Source of the DNA: Allobosea sp. Root381
GTDB taxonomy: Bacteria > Pseudomonadota > Alphaproteobacteria > Rhizobiales > Beijerinckiaceae
NCBI RefSeq assembly: GCF_001429395.1
Contig: NZ_LMJT01000012.1
Coordinates: 55,925-119,924 of the forward strand
Direction: 5' to 3'
DNA length: 64,000 bases
Of this stretch, positions 11,842 to 20,762 are shown in pieces (the stretch's first letter is position 1; each line of letters starts with the position of its first letter). A program made the position numbers and the translations under genes. The notes below the pieces were generated by a model. That model did not search any database. It saw only the letters and a list, made by a program, of their open reading frames with translations, and was not told the origin of the DNA.

Positions 11842-12189
11842 CTATGGCTTTGGAGCGAAGGGGTTGACCCAGCCGCCGCCCTGGCTCGGGGCCTTGGGCG
11901 GGAAGGCCTGCACGAGATAGTCGAGCAGGGTCTTGCGCATGTCCGGATCGGGCTCCGGCATGCTGTGCTTCTGGGTCATCCAGGTCAGGGTCTCGTCCCA
12001 GCGGGACCGCTCCATGCCCTGCCGGCTCACAACCTTCATCGAATGGCAGCCGATGCAATAACCGAAAGTCTCGTCGCGGCCGGGGAAGTCCGGAAGCTGC
12101 TCGGGCGTCTCGTCTTCCGCAAGACCGACCGAGGGGGCGAGGAGGATGGCCGCAAGCGCGGCCATCCGGAGGAAACGGCGGTTCGGCAT
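11842..12189 (-). CDS. sulfite dehydrogenase cytochrome c subunit (SorB-like)
   Basis: The 115-residue protein has a Sec signal peptide (ALAAILLAPSVGLAE) and one haem motif, CIGCH (Cys45, Cys48, His49). It begins 2 nt after the stop of the molybdenum subunit. Small monohaem cytochromes in this position are the electron-accepting partner of SorA/SoxC-type sulfite dehydrogenases. The C terminus (GGGWVNPFAPKP) is typical of this SorB-like group. Confidence 0.85.
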   Translation of the reverse strand: MPNRRFLRMAALAAILLAPSVGLAEDETPEQLPDFPGRDETFGYCIGCHSMKVVSRQGMERSRWDETLTWMTQKHSMPEPDPDMRKTLLDYLVQAFPPKAPSQGGGWVNPFAPKP

Positions 12190-12191
12190 CG

Positions 12192-13502
12192 TCAACCGAC
12201 CAGGACCGCGACGCGATGCAGCGGATTGGAGCCGTACCCTTGCGGGTTCCAATTTGTCGCCACATGCGGCTGGGCAACGCCGCGCGAGTCGGTGGCGCGC
12301 ACCCAGAGTTCGAAATAGCCGTCGCTCGGAAGCGCCGCCTTGCCGGTCCAGCGCACCCAATCGTAGCGGTTCTTCGGCTTGGCCAGCGTCATCGCATGCC
12401 AGCGCTGCCCGGCATCGAAGGAGACCTCGACCCTGGCGACCTCGTGATCGCCGGCCCAGGCGGCTCCACGAAGGGCGACCTCGCGGGTCGCGGCCGGCAG
12501 CCGCGTCCCGTTGGCCGGCGAGCTTATGATGGCCCGCAGCGGCATCGAGGTCATGTCTGTGAAGTTCGCCTTGCCATCGGCGTTTGTGCCCGGAACGATC
12601 GGTACCGTCGGGATGCGGTAGGAGGTGCCGCCCATGCCCTGTCCGTCATGCGGCGTCGCCCGCACCAGGATGCGGTTGAGCCATTTCGAGGACAGCGACG
12701 CCGGCCAGCCCGGGACGACCAGACGGAGCGGGCCACCATGGATATGCGGCAGCGGCTCGCCATTCATCGCCCAGACGATCAGCGAGTGCGGCTCGAGCGC
12801 CTTCTCGATCGGCATGCCGCGCGAGATCGCATCGCGGGTGGTATCGCCGGAGAGATGCGGGTCGGCGCCGAAATGGCCGGTGAACTTGGCGGTGTCCTTG
12901 AGGCCCGCCGCCTTGAGCACGTCGGCGAGGCGCACGCCGGTCCATTCGGCGCAGCCGGCACCGCCATTGGTCCACTGATTGCCGCGGGCCGCCGGCTGGT
13001 AGAAGGAACGGCCGTTGCCGCCGCATTCCAGAACCATCCGGAAGGTCTGGGGCGTGAAGCGGGATTTCAGCTCCGCAACGGTCAGGGTGAGCGGCTTGTC
13101 GACCTCGCCCTCGATCTTGAGCTGCCACGCCTCGGCATCCTTGATCGGCTCGGGGATCTGGCCGTTGTTGCGGATGAAGAACTTGCTGATCGGCGTGGTG
13201 TCGTCATCGAGCAGGCTTTCCGGCGTCTCGGCGACGAGCGGGCGGTCTCCGAGCAGGGTCAGCCCCTTGTCCTTGCCGGGGTAGTCGAAGGGCTGCGGGC
13301 CCTTGGGGGCGGCGGGAGCTGCCCCTTGCGCTGCCGCTGGCGACACGGCGAGGCGTGGCAGGCCGCCGAGCGCGAGACCGAGAGCGGCAAGGCTTGAGCC
13401 GAGCACGAGGCGCCTGGATCCGTTCAAGGTTGCAGCGGCATCGGTGGTGGAGGTTGCACGGGTTTCGTCCGCGGCATCCCGCGGCTGGACTTCTTTGAGC
13501 AT
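12192..13502 (-). CDS. sulfite:cytochrome c oxidoreductase, molybdopterin subunit (SorA/SoxC-like)
   Basis: This enzyme oxidises sulfite to sulfate in the periplasm and passes electrons to cytochrome c. The 436-residue product has a Tat-type leader (SRRLVLGSSLAALGLALGG) needed to export a folded molybdoenzyme. The conserved Mo-ligating Cys160 lies in VLECGGNGR, and the C-terminal Mo-co dimerisation domain is present (ANGTRLPAATREVALRGAAW). I start at the ATG at 13502, preceded by GGGAGA; the longer reading frame upstream reads through the promoter region. The downstream cytochrome genes complete the electron path. Confidence 0.9.
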   Translation of the reverse strand: MLKEVQPRDAADETRATSTTDAAATLNGSRRLVLGSSLAALGLALGGLPRLAVSPAAAQGAAPAAPKGPQPFDYPGKDKGLTLLGDRPLVAETPESLLDDDTTPISKFFIRNNGQIPEPIKDAEAWQLKIEGEVDKPLTLTVAELKSRFTPQTFRMVLECGGNGRSFYQPAARGNQWTNGGAGCAEWTGVRLADVLKAAGLKDTAKFTGHFGADPHLSGDTTRDAISRGMPIEKALEPHSLIVWAMNGEPLPHIHGGPLRLVVPGWPASLSSKWLNRILVRATPHDGQGMGGTSYRIPTVPIVPGTNADGKANFTDMTSMPLRAIISSPANGTRLPAATREVALRGAAWAGDHEVARVEVSFDAGQRWHAMTLAKPKNRYDWVRWTGKAALPSDGYFELWVRATDSRGVAQPHVATNWNPQGYGSNPLHRVAVLVG

Positions 13503-13536
13503 GGCGTTTCTCCCGAGGACATATTCCTCGCTGGAG

Positions 13537-13564
13537 ACGACGCGCGAGCGCTTCGATTTATTCC
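13537..13564 (-). promoter_or_regulatory. candidate ECF sigma promoter for the sulfite dehydrogenase operon
   Basis: On the minus strand, GGAATA (13564-13559) and CGTCGT (13542-13537) are separated by exactly 16 nt, the usual spacing of ECF promoters with a GGAA-type -35 and CGTC-type -10. It lies 35 nt upstream of the molybdenum-subunit start. The nearby ECF sigma / anti-sigma pair is the obvious regulator. Confidence 0.55.
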
Positions 13565-13581
13565 AAATCGATTGATCCAGA

Positions 13582-14364
13582 TCAACCGATGCAGGCCGGG
13601 CGGCCGCTGCGTGCCTCGGCCAGGGCCGCGACCTGGTCGTTCGGGATGCTGTGCTCGCCACCGGTGATCCGGGCGACGAGCGCGGCGATGCCGTCGATCC
13701 GGGCCGTGTCGATGCCCTCGCCGAGCAAGGCATAGCTCGCTTTCCGGCCACGCCAGGCGCGGATCGTCAGGCCGTCGCGGTCGCGGATTGTGGGCTGCGT
13801 CGGCAAGGCATCGTCGACCGGCGCGATCCAGAGGCCGACGCGGCAGCCATTGGGCCCGACATAGCCGGCAAGAATGCCGCCTGCGCGCCCTGAGAGGTCG
13901 AGCGCGAGATGCGACAGGGTCAACGATGCGAGCGTGAGGTCCGGAAGATTGCCGAGATCGGCACCGGCCAGCGCCACATCAGCGCGCTGAGCCTGCTGCT
14001 GTGTGGGTTGGGACAGCCAGAGCCGATGCGCCGCGATCGCGTCGGACAAGGGCGGCTTCGGCGATTGCGTGTTCATCAGGCCGATCACGAGCGCGCCGAT
14101 GCAGACCAGGACGAGCGCGGCAGCGGCCATGGCGGATCGGCGCAGGGGCCGCGGCCGAACCCGCGGCAGCACAAAGGGTGGGGCCTGCTCTCGCGGCTCC
14201 TCCACCCTGACGGCGGCGCGCAACCTTGTCAGCGTCGCGACCTGTGCCGCGGCCTCGCGATCGGCCACCAGGGCCGCTGCAACCTTAGCGGCGACCTCAG
14301 GCGTCAACTCGCCGTCGACATAGGCGTTGAGCATCGTCCAGGAGGTGATGTCGGGTTCCGGCAC
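13582..14364 (-). CDS. transmembrane anti-sigma factor
   Basis: The 260-residue protein has an N-terminal cytoplasmic zinc-finger-like anti-sigma region (LNAYVDGELTPEVAAKVAAA, though without an obvious HxxxCxxC set), one membrane span near residues 78-96 (AAAALVLVCIGALVIGLM), and a periplasmic domain of about 160 residues. It begins (GTG) 6 nt after the ECF sigma gene. This is the usual layout of membrane anti-sigma factors that hold the sigma factor until a periplasmic signal arrives, here probably linked to sulfite. Confidence 0.85.
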   Translation of the reverse strand: MPEPDITSWTMLNAYVDGELTPEVAAKVAAALVADREAAAQVATLTRLRAAVRVEEPREQAPPFVLPRVRPRPLRRSAMAAAALVLVCIGALVIGLMNTQSPKPPLSDAIAAHRLWLSQPTQQQAQRADVALAGADLGNLPDLTLASLTLSHLALDLSGRAGGILAGYVGPNGCRVGLWIAPVDDALPTQPTIRDRDGLTIRAWRGRKASYALLGEGIDTARIDGIAALVARITGGEHSIPNDQVAALAEARSGRPACIG

Positions 14365-14370
14365 GTGATG

Positions 14371-14922
14371 CTAACTCGCTTGACGGCGCCGCGTTGCAAG
14401 CGCCCGGACATTTCCGCCTTCGATCGCCTCGAGGAGCGAGAGCCGCGCCCGGCTGAGACGGCTCATCACCGTTCCAACCGGCACGTCGAGGATCTCGGCG
14501 GCCTCGGCATAGCGGAATCCGGCAAGCTCGATAAGTTCGAGAATTTCGCGGTGGGGCGGCTCCAGCCGATCGAAGGCCTGTCGTACCGTGATCTCGGCGA
14601 TCAGGCGGTTGTCGTAACGCCAGCGGCCGTCATCCGGCTCGTTCGGCCCCAGCTCGGCCGAAACCTGGCTGCGGCGGTACTCGTCGATCCAGATATTGCG
14701 CAAAATCGCGAACAGCCACGCCCGTATCCGCGTCTCCTCCGCAGGCGGTGCGACGGACAGCGCCTTCAGGGCGCAGGACTGGAGCAAGTCGGCTGCGGCG
14801 TCGCGGCTGCCACTCAGGCGGCGCGCATAGGAGAAAAGGCGCTCCCAATTCTGGCACAAGGCTCGCTCGACTGCCTGCACGATCTCTTCCTTATGTGAAC
14901 GATTGTTCGTCCATCCGTGCAA
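14371..14922 (-). CDS. ECF-family RNA polymerase sigma factor
   Basis: The 183-residue protein has region 2 (FSYARRLSGSRDAAADLLQS, then RAWLFAILRNIWIDEYRR) and region 4 (HREILELIELAGFRYAEAAE and VPVGTVMSRLSRAR). It is adjacent to an anti-sigma gene and a sulfite dehydrogenase. In Sinorhizobium meliloti, ECF factors RpoE1 and RpoE4 respond to sulfite and control a sulfite dehydrogenase, so the same logic is likely here. The start is a TTG at 14922; an internal in-frame GTG (ahead of QAVERALCQNW) is a possible alternative. The gene starts 12 nt after the LysR stop on the same strand. Confidence 0.9.
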   Translation of the reverse strand: MHGWTNNRSHKEEIVQAVERALCQNWERLFSYARRLSGSRDAAADLLQSCALKALSVAPPAEETRIRAWLFAILRNIWIDEYRRSQVSAELGPNEPDDGRWRYDNRLIAEITVRQAFDRLEPPHREILELIELAGFRYAEAAEILDVPVGTVMSRLSRARLSLLEAIEGGNVRALATRRRQAS

Positions 14923-14934
14923 GCTAGCAGGATT

Positions 14935-15825
14935 TCATGCTGCATAATGCGTGGCGGCCTGCCGGATAACTCCGATGAACGCCTGGCCCGTGCGGGACAG
15001 TGCCACGTGATTGGCGTGAATGACGCGTGGAACAATTTTCACGACAGGCAAGAACTGCTTTTTGATCGCAAGCGGGAACATCTCCGATACGCCCATCGGC
15101 TCGACAATGGCGACGCCGCAGCCTTTCATCGCAAGGGCGCAAGCACTGATCGTGTAATTGCTGCCGATCATGACGTGCTGATTGAGATCGATCGCTCGAA
15201 ACGCCTGTCCGAGCAGTTCATGAATCGGCTCGCTTTGGATATTCGTGATGATCGCCTCGCCCGCCAGGTCGCTCGGCCGAATGACGGCGCGGTCTGCAAG
15301 CGGGTGATCGGGGGCCATGACGCAGACCAGTGCGGTTTCGAACAGGGGAAGCGTCGTGACGCCCGCGTGGTCGCCCGGGGTGAAGATGATGCCGAGATCG
15401 ATTTGCCCGCTGGCCGCCATCGCCAGGATTTCCTTCGTCTTGGCGACCTGGAGCCAGACGCGGACGCCAGGGTGCCGTCGTCTGAACTGCGCGATCGCAT
15501 CGGCGACGAAGCTGCAGGACAATGTCGGCGTGCAAGCCAACGTCAGAACGCCCGAGCGGCTCTCCTTGAGATCCCGCGCATATTTCTCGACCACGCCGAC
15601 CGAGTGGAAGACCTTCTCCACCTCGCGATAGAGGTTGAGCGCCTCCGGGGTCGCCTGAACCCGGCCTCGACTGCGCTGGAACAAGGCAAACCCGACCAGG
15701 TCCTCCATCCGCCGGACGGCCTTCGAGATGGCGGGCTGCGACATCTGCAGATGCCGCCCGGCGGCGGTCAGGGTGCCTGCCATCATGACGGCACGGAACA
15801 CTTCGAGTTGGCGCAGGCTGAACAT
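14935..15825 (-). CDS. LysR-family transcriptional regulator
   Basis: The 296-residue protein has the N-terminal LTTR helix-turn-helix (RQLEVFRAVMMAGTLTAAGR, QPAISKAVRRMEDLVG) and the periplasmic-binding-like effector domain. It is divergent from the GH67-like gene and TTT transporter genes, which it probably controls, and is followed closely on its own strand by the ECF sigma gene. A T-N11-A dyad lies 9 nt upstream of its start codon. Confidence 0.92.
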   Translation of the reverse strand: MFSLRQLEVFRAVMMAGTLTAAGRHLQMSQPAISKAVRRMEDLVGFALFQRSRGRVQATPEALNLYREVEKVFHSVGVVEKYARDLKESRSGVLTLACTPTLSCSFVADAIAQFRRRHPGVRVWLQVAKTKEILAMAASGQIDLGIIFTPGDHAGVTTLPLFETALVCVMAPDHPLADRAVIRPSDLAGEAIITNIQSEPIHELLGQAFRAIDLNQHVMIGSNYTISACALAMKGCGVAIVEPMGVSEMFPLAIKKQFLPVVKIVPRVIHANHVALSRTGQAFIGVIRQAATHYAA

Positions 15826-15833
15826 GCGTCACC

Positions 15834-15848
15834 ATAACTCGAGGTTAT
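15834..15848. promoter_or_regulatory. candidate LysR-type operator (ATAAC-N5-GTTAT)
   Basis: A perfect 5-bp dyad, ATAAC at 15834-15838 and GTTAT at 15844-15848, contains the T-N11-A pattern typical of LTTR boxes. It lies just upstream of the LysR start and in the 180-bp divergent gap before the GH67-like gene. Confidence 0.5.
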
Positions 15849-16006
15849 CGAATGCGCATCATCCAGCGCTCGACGTCGCGGTGAGGCTCGTCCAGTCTCG
15901 GTTCACGAACAGCGCCACAAGGCGCGGCAGGGAGGAGACATCGGGCGGCAGGCGGCATAGAGATGCCGTGCGTGCCAGCGCGTCCTCCCGCTTGAGGAGT
16001 TGACGG

Positions 16007-17740
16007 ATGGCGCGATTTTCCACGCGAGCGATCGAAATCCACAGCGCCTATGCCTGGAATTTCGACTGGGTGCGCAAGGCGATCGAGTTCGCGCGTCGTC
16101 ACGAGATGACGTCACTCGTTCTCCACCGCAACGACATCGTCGACATGGTGGTTTATCCCGGCAAGCTGTTTGGTGCTTCCGATGCGGGACGGAACATTTT
16201 CGAGCGCTATCGCGAGATTTTTCCGAAACTTTACAAGTATACGCCGACACGACGCAGCGGGCCGTATCAGCGCCGCGACTACCTGCGGCGTGTGATCGAG
16301 CTGGCGGGTCGCAACGGCATCGATGTCTGGTTCGAGAACAAGGAGTTGTCCTTCCCCGACATCCTGCTCGAGCTGAATCCACAGCTGGTCAAGAATGGCA
16401 CGCTGTGCCCGAACGACCCGTTCTGGTGGGATTTCGTCGATACCAAGTACACCGAGCTGTTTCAGGACCTGCCGGAGATCCGCGGAATCATCACGGCGCC
16501 GGGGACCGGCGAAAGCCGGTTGGCGATCTCGTCGAACCGCTGCACCTGCGAGGCTTGCCGGGGCAGCACCCCGCAGGGCTGGTACCGCAAGCTGATCATG
16601 GCGATGCACGCTCCGATCCGCGCCGCGGGGCGGGAACTGGTCGTGCGCGACTTCGTCTTCGACCGGAAGGCGCAGACCGAACTGGCCGAGACGATAACCA
16701 GTCTGCCCTCAGATGTGATCGTCAGCCTCAAGAATACGCCGCACGACTACTATCCGACATTCCCCGACAATCCGCGCCTCGGCGATGTCGGCGACCATCG
16801 GCAATGGGTCGAGTTCGATACCATGGGCCAGTATTTCGGCTGGGGGATCGGGCCGGCGGTGATCACCGACGACTATCGTCGACGCATGGAGACGGCACTG
16901 CGCCATGGCGTCGAAGGCATGATCCTGCGTACGGACTGGGAAAGCCTGGACGGCCATTCCTGCTTCCATACGCCGAACCGGCTCAACCTCCATGCCGCGG
17001 CGGCGCTGGCGGTCGATGCCGATGTCTCCGACCGTGAGATTCACCGCTCATGGCTCACGGAGACGGGCATGACGGCCGACGGCACCGGGGATGAAGAACT
17101 CGACGCCGCGGCCGATTGGAGCGTGCGCCTTTTCGCGAGGTCGTGGGAGATCGTCTCGAAAAGCCTGTACGTCAACGATTGCGTCTTCTCGGACTCCAGC
17201 AACTATCCCGTTAGCCTCGACCATGCCTGGTGGCTGGCCGAGGAGAAGAACAGCCTGAAGGACTGGGACCCGTCGAAGGAAAATGCGCTCGAGACCTCGG
17301 AAGCCAATATCCGCCGCATCCTGGCCGAGAAAGACGAGGCGCTGAGGCTTGTCGGGCAGCAGCCCGGCCTTGCCGGCGAACGGCCGGCGGCTTTGACCGA
17401 AACGGCCCATCGCGATCTCGTCAGCCGCATGGAGACCTTCAGGCTTTACGTCGCCGGTTGGCGGGCGGCCGTCCGCGCCTGCATCTTCACGAAGTTTCTG
17501 CTCGACCATCCCGGAAGCGATGACGCGTTCGGCACCGAAATGCGTGACGCATCGGAGGAAGCGTTCGAACTGCTGCGGACGCTGGCCGATGAGATGAAGA
17601 GTTACGCCGCCGCCACGGACCAGCATTTCGCCGCCTACAACATGCTGGGGTGGGAACGGCTGTTGACGCTTCGCGACGATCTGTCAGGGCGTCTCGCCGC
17701 CTTGTCGCAGCGCGCCGCGGATCCTGTCCCAGCGGAGTAG
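16007..17740 (+). CDS. GH67-like (alpha-glucuronidase-related) TIM-barrel protein
   Basis: The 577-residue protein has no signal peptide. Residues 230-350 resemble the catalytic barrel and C-terminal helices of GH67 alpha-glucuronidases: SDVIVSLKNTPHDYYP aligns with the GH67 VIVQIKYGPIDFQ region, an aromatic/acidic segment follows (FDTMGQYFGW), and RLNLHAAAALAVDADVSDRE resembles NLYAFGRLAWDPDLSAEE. A cysteine pair (CTCEACRG) near residue 180 is unusual. The predicted role is cytoplasmic hydrolysis or rearrangement of a uronic-acid-bearing substrate imported by the adjacent TTT system. The family assignment comes from my motif reading, not a search. The start is the ATG at 16007, preceded by GAGGAG; tctB follows after 5 nt. 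Confidence 0.55.
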   Translation: MARFSTRAIEIHSAYAWNFDWVRKAIEFARRHEMTSLVLHRNDIVDMVVYPGKLFGASDAGRNIFERYREIFPKLYKYTPTRRSGPYQRRDYLRRVIELAGRNGIDVWFENKELSFPDILLELNPQLVKNGTLCPNDPFWWDFVDTKYTELFQDLPEIRGIITAPGTGESRLAISSNRCTCEACRGSTPQGWYRKLIMAMHAPIRAAGRELVVRDFVFDRKAQTELAETITSLPSDVIVSLKNTPHDYYPTFPDNPRLGDVGDHRQWVEFDTMGQYFGWGIGPAVITDDYRRRMETALRHGVEGMILRTDWESLDGHSCFHTPNRLNLHAAAALAVDADVSDREIHRSWLTETGMTADGTGDEELDAAADWSVRLFARSWEIVSKSLYVNDCVFSDSSNYPVSLDHAWWLAEEKNSLKDWDPSKENALETSEANIRRILAEKDEALRLVGQQPGLAGERPAALTETAHRDLVSRMETFRLYVAGWRAAVRACIFTKFLLDHPGSDDAFGTEMRDASEEAFELLRTLADEMKSYAAATDQHFAAYNMLGWERLLTLRDDLSGRLAALSQRAADPVPAE

Positions 17741-17745
17741 ATTCC

Positions 17746-18207
17746 TTGCAGAAGACCGATCGCTCCGGCCCGTCGCCGCGTCTCGTCCAGCTCGTGGTGG
17801 CGGTCGCCCTTTTCGCAGGTTGCTCGCTTTACCTGTATGCGGCGCTCGGGTTTTCCTTCGGGGCCTGGAGCAATCCGCGGGCCGGTTTCATGCCGACGAT
17901 CGCCGGCTGCATCGGTGTCGCGCTGGCGTTGGGCAATCTCCTGCGCGTCTGGCGTGCCGGAGACGCGGCTTCCGCCGATCTCGGCTTGTCGCCGAGCCGT
18001 GCGCTGGCATTTCTCGCAATCCTGGCAGGCTATGCCGCGCTGCTCGGCCGCCTCGGCTTCCTGCCGGCGACGTTCGGCGCCGCGCTGGCTCTGCTGATGG
18101 TCAGCAGGGGCATGCGGGGACCCGTCGTCACGCTCTCGCTCGCGGCGGTGTTCTCGCTCGGCATCTGGCTCTTGTTCTCCCGCGCCCTCGATCTGCCGCT
18201 GCCATGA
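17746..18207 (+). CDS. tctB: tripartite tricarboxylate transporter small membrane subunit
   Basis: TctB is the four-helix small membrane component of a TTT secondary transporter. The roughly 153-residue product has four hydrophobic segments and the family pattern NPRAGFMPTIAGCIGVALAL. I choose the TTG at 17746, 5 nt after the GH67-like stop; the longer open frame overlaps that gene. The stop overlaps the tctA start in an ATGA arrangement, so translation is coupled. Confidence 0.88.
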   Translation: MQKTDRSGPSPRLVQLVVAVALFAGCSLYLYAALGFSFGAWSNPRAGFMPTIAGCIGVALALGNLLRVWRAGDAASADLGLSPSRALAFLAILAGYAALLGRLGFLPATFGAALALLMVSRGMRGPVVTLSLAAVFSLGIWLLFSRALDLPLP

Positions 18208-19721
18208 CCTCGCTCGACGCGCTCATCCAGGGTTTCCAGCTTGCGGCTACCCCGACCAATCTGGTCGCGGCGGGGATCGGCGTCATGCTCGGGACCTTCG
18301 CCGGCATGCTTCCGGGTCTCGGGATCTCGGGCACGATCGCCCTGCTGATCCCGATCAGCTTCGGGCTCGATCCGCTGACCGCGCTGGTGATCTTCGGCGG
18401 CATCTACTACGGCGCCGCCTATGGCGGTTCGACCACGTCGATCCTCCTCAACGTGCCGGGCGAGGGCGCGTCTGTCGTGACCTGCGTCGAAGGCTATGCC
18501 ATGGCCCGCCGCGGCCGCGCCGGGGCGGCGCTCTCGGTCGCGGCGCTCGGCTCGTTCTTCGCGGGCATGCTGGGACTCGTCGGCCTCGTCCTGTTCGCGC
18601 CGACCATCGCGGGCTGGGCGCTCGCATTCGGCCCGCAGGAATATTTCTGCATCGCGCTGCTCGCGCTCGTGGTGCTGTCGGGCATCAGCGGCCAGTCGAT
18701 GGTGCAGTCCGGCCTGATGGTCGTCGTCGGCATCATGCTCGGCACGATCGGCATCGATCCGATGACGGGCGTCGAGCGGTTCACCCTGTCGAGCGACGTC
18801 CTGCTCGACGGCATTTCCTTCATCATCGTCGTCATGGGCGTCTACGGCATGGCGGAAGTGTTGCAGACGGCGGCCGATGGCGACGCCGCGGTCTCTGCGC
18901 CGCGCGTCGCCTTCCGGGATCTCTACCCGACGCGCGAGGAGCTGTCGCGCTCGATGCCCGCGATCGGCCGCGGCAGTCTCATCGGTCTTCTGATCGGCCT
19001 CGTTCCCGGCCCGTCGGGGACGATTTCGACCTTTCTGTCCTATGCGGTCGAGAAGCGTTTGAGCCGCGGTCGCGATCAGTTCGGCTCGGGCGCCATCGAG
19101 GGCGTGGCCGGGCCGGAAGCCGCCAATAACGGAGCCGATACCTCCACCCTGATCCCGCTGCTCTCGCTGGGCCTGCCGTTCAATGCCGGCGCGGCCCTTC
19201 TGCTCAGCGGCTTCCTGATCCACGGCATCACGCCCGGTCCGAATCTCGTGAACACGCGCCCCGATTTGTTCTGGGGCCTCGTGGCGAGCCTCTTCATCGG
19301 CAATCTCATGCTGCTGGTGATCAATCTGCCATTCGTCGGGTTGTTCGCCTCGCTGCTGCGCATACCGCTGGGCATCCTGATGCCGCTTGTGGCCGTCGTG
19401 GTGATGAGCGGGACCTATTTCATCAACAACAACCTGTCGGACCTTTGGCTGGCCGTCGCCTTCGGCCTGGTCGGCTGGCTTCTGAAAGGAACCGGGTACA
19501 GCGTCGCGCCGCTGATCATCGGACTGTTCCTGGGGCCGCTCATCGAAAAGGGCTTCATTCAGTCGATGGTGCTCGCCGATGGCAGCTTCCTGACGCTGAT
19601 GTCGCGGCCGTTCAGCGGCCTCATGCTCGGCACTGCGGCCCTGTTCATCCTGGTTCGTATCGGTCTCGGGCTTCGCAGCCGCTTCGCCCGCGCGCCGCTC
19701 GCGCCCACTCCGCCTCGATGA
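18204..19721 (+). CDS. tctA: tripartite tricarboxylate transporter large membrane subunit
   Basis: TctA forms the transport pathway of the TTT system. The 505-residue, roughly 12-helix protein has hallmark motifs: GTFAGMLPGLGISG near residue 33, YYGAAYGGSTTSILLNVPGE, and a second glycine-rich reentrant segment, with EGVAGPEAANNGADTSTLIP, typical of this family. It is coupled to tctB through a 4-nt overlap and followed by the tctC binding protein. Confidence 0.95.
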   Translation: MTSLDALIQGFQLAATPTNLVAAGIGVMLGTFAGMLPGLGISGTIALLIPISFGLDPLTALVIFGGIYYGAAYGGSTTSILLNVPGEGASVVTCVEGYAMARRGRAGAALSVAALGSFFAGMLGLVGLVLFAPTIAGWALAFGPQEYFCIALLALVVLSGISGQSMVQSGLMVVVGIMLGTIGIDPMTGVERFTLSSDVLLDGISFIIVVMGVYGMAEVLQTAADGDAAVSAPRVAFRDLYPTREELSRSMPAIGRGSLIGLLIGLVPGPSGTISTFLSYAVEKRLSRGRDQFGSGAIEGVAGPEAANNGADTSTLIPLLSLGLPFNAGAALLLSGFLIHGITPGPNLVNTRPDLFWGLVASLFIGNLMLLVINLPFVGLFASLLRIPLGILMPLVAVVVMSGTYFINNNLSDLWLAVAFGLVGWLLKGTGYSVAPLIIGLFLGPLIEKGFIQSMVLADGSFLTLMSRPFSGLMLGTAALFILVRIGLGLRSRFARAPLAPTPPR

Positions 19722-19763
19722 ACGGATGAACGATCACAACAACTGAAAATGGGGAGAGAAACC

Positions 19764-20762
19764 ATGAATAGCGCTGCCACACGCCGCCTGGCGCTCGCCG
19801 CCTTCGGTCTCGCATCGGTCGCGATGACGTTGCCGGCCCTCGCTCAGGCCTATCCGCAACGGCCGATCCGCGTGATCGTGCCGTTCCCCGCCGGCGGCGC
19901 CACAGACGTGATGGGCCGGATCGTGACGAAGGCTGTGGAAGCTCGTCTGGGCAAACCCCTGATCATCGAGAACAAGCCCGGAGCGGGCACGATGACCGGA
20001 TTGAACGAACTGGTCGGGGCCCGTCCCGACGGCTACACGATCGGCATGGTCACCAGCACCATGGTGCTCCAGCCGCTCTATGGCGGGTCGCGACACGATT
20101 ATCCCAACGCCCTTCAGCCCATCGCGCAGATCACGGTCACGCCGCCCGTGCTCGTCACCGGCTCCGACACGCCCTGGAAGACGGCTCAGGCCCTGATCGA
20201 CGACGCCAAGGCCAATCCCCGCAAGATCAAGTACGGTATCACCGGCTTCGGCAATTCGTCGCATATCGGCCCGACACAACTCGCTCGCGTTGCCGGGATC
20301 GAGATCGAGCCGGTCTCCTTCGACGGCGGCGGCACGCTGCTGACGGCGCTGCTCGGCGGCCACATCGCGGTCTCGGCGGGCAGCACCGTCGACTACAAGC
20401 CCCATATCGAGGCGGGCAAGTTGCGCCCGTTGCTGAATTTCGGGCCGGAGCGCAGCCAGGATCCGCTCTACAAGGACGTACCGACGGCGAAGGAGCTCGG
20501 CTACGACGCCGAGATCGTGTCCTGGACTGGCGTGGCCGCTCCCAAAGGCGTTTCCGCCGACGTCGCCACCAGGCTCAACGAGGCGTTCACGGCGGTGATG
20601 GCCGATCCCGAGGTCAAGGCCGCCATCGCCAAGCTCGGGTCAGAGCCTGTCCATCTCGATGCAGCCGGTTTCGGAGCGCGGTGGGCGTCCGAAACCACGA
20701 AGCTCCGCCAGGTCGTGACGGAGACCGGCATCCTCGAACTCGTGAAGAGCCAGAGGCGGTGA
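19764..20762 (+). CDS. tctC: TTT solute-binding protein (Bug/TctC family)
   Basis: The 332-residue periplasmic protein has a signal peptide (LALAAFGLASVAMTLPALAQ) and Bug-family signatures: YPQRPIRVIVPFPAGGATDV near the mature N terminus and ENKPGAGTMTG. It captures a carboxylate for the adjacent TctAB pair. The ATG at 19764 follows a GGGGAGAG ribosome site; an ATG at 19749 overlaps that site. Given the GH67-like neighbour, a sugar acid is a plausible ligand (inference). Confidence 0.93.
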   Translation: MNSAATRRLALAAFGLASVAMTLPALAQAYPQRPIRVIVPFPAGGATDVMGRIVTKAVEARLGKPLIIENKPGAGTMTGLNELVGARPDGYTIGMVTSTMVLQPLYGGSRHDYPNALQPIAQITVTPPVLVTGSDTPWKTAQALIDDAKANPRKIKYGITGFGNSSHIGPTQLARVAGIEIEPVSFDGGGTLLTALLGGHIAVSAGSTVDYKPHIEAGKLRPLLNFGPERSQDPLYKDVPTAKELGYDAEIVSWTGVAAPKGVSADVATRLNEAFTAVMADPEVKAAIAKLGSEPVHLDAAGFGARWASETTKLRQVVTETGILELVKSQRR

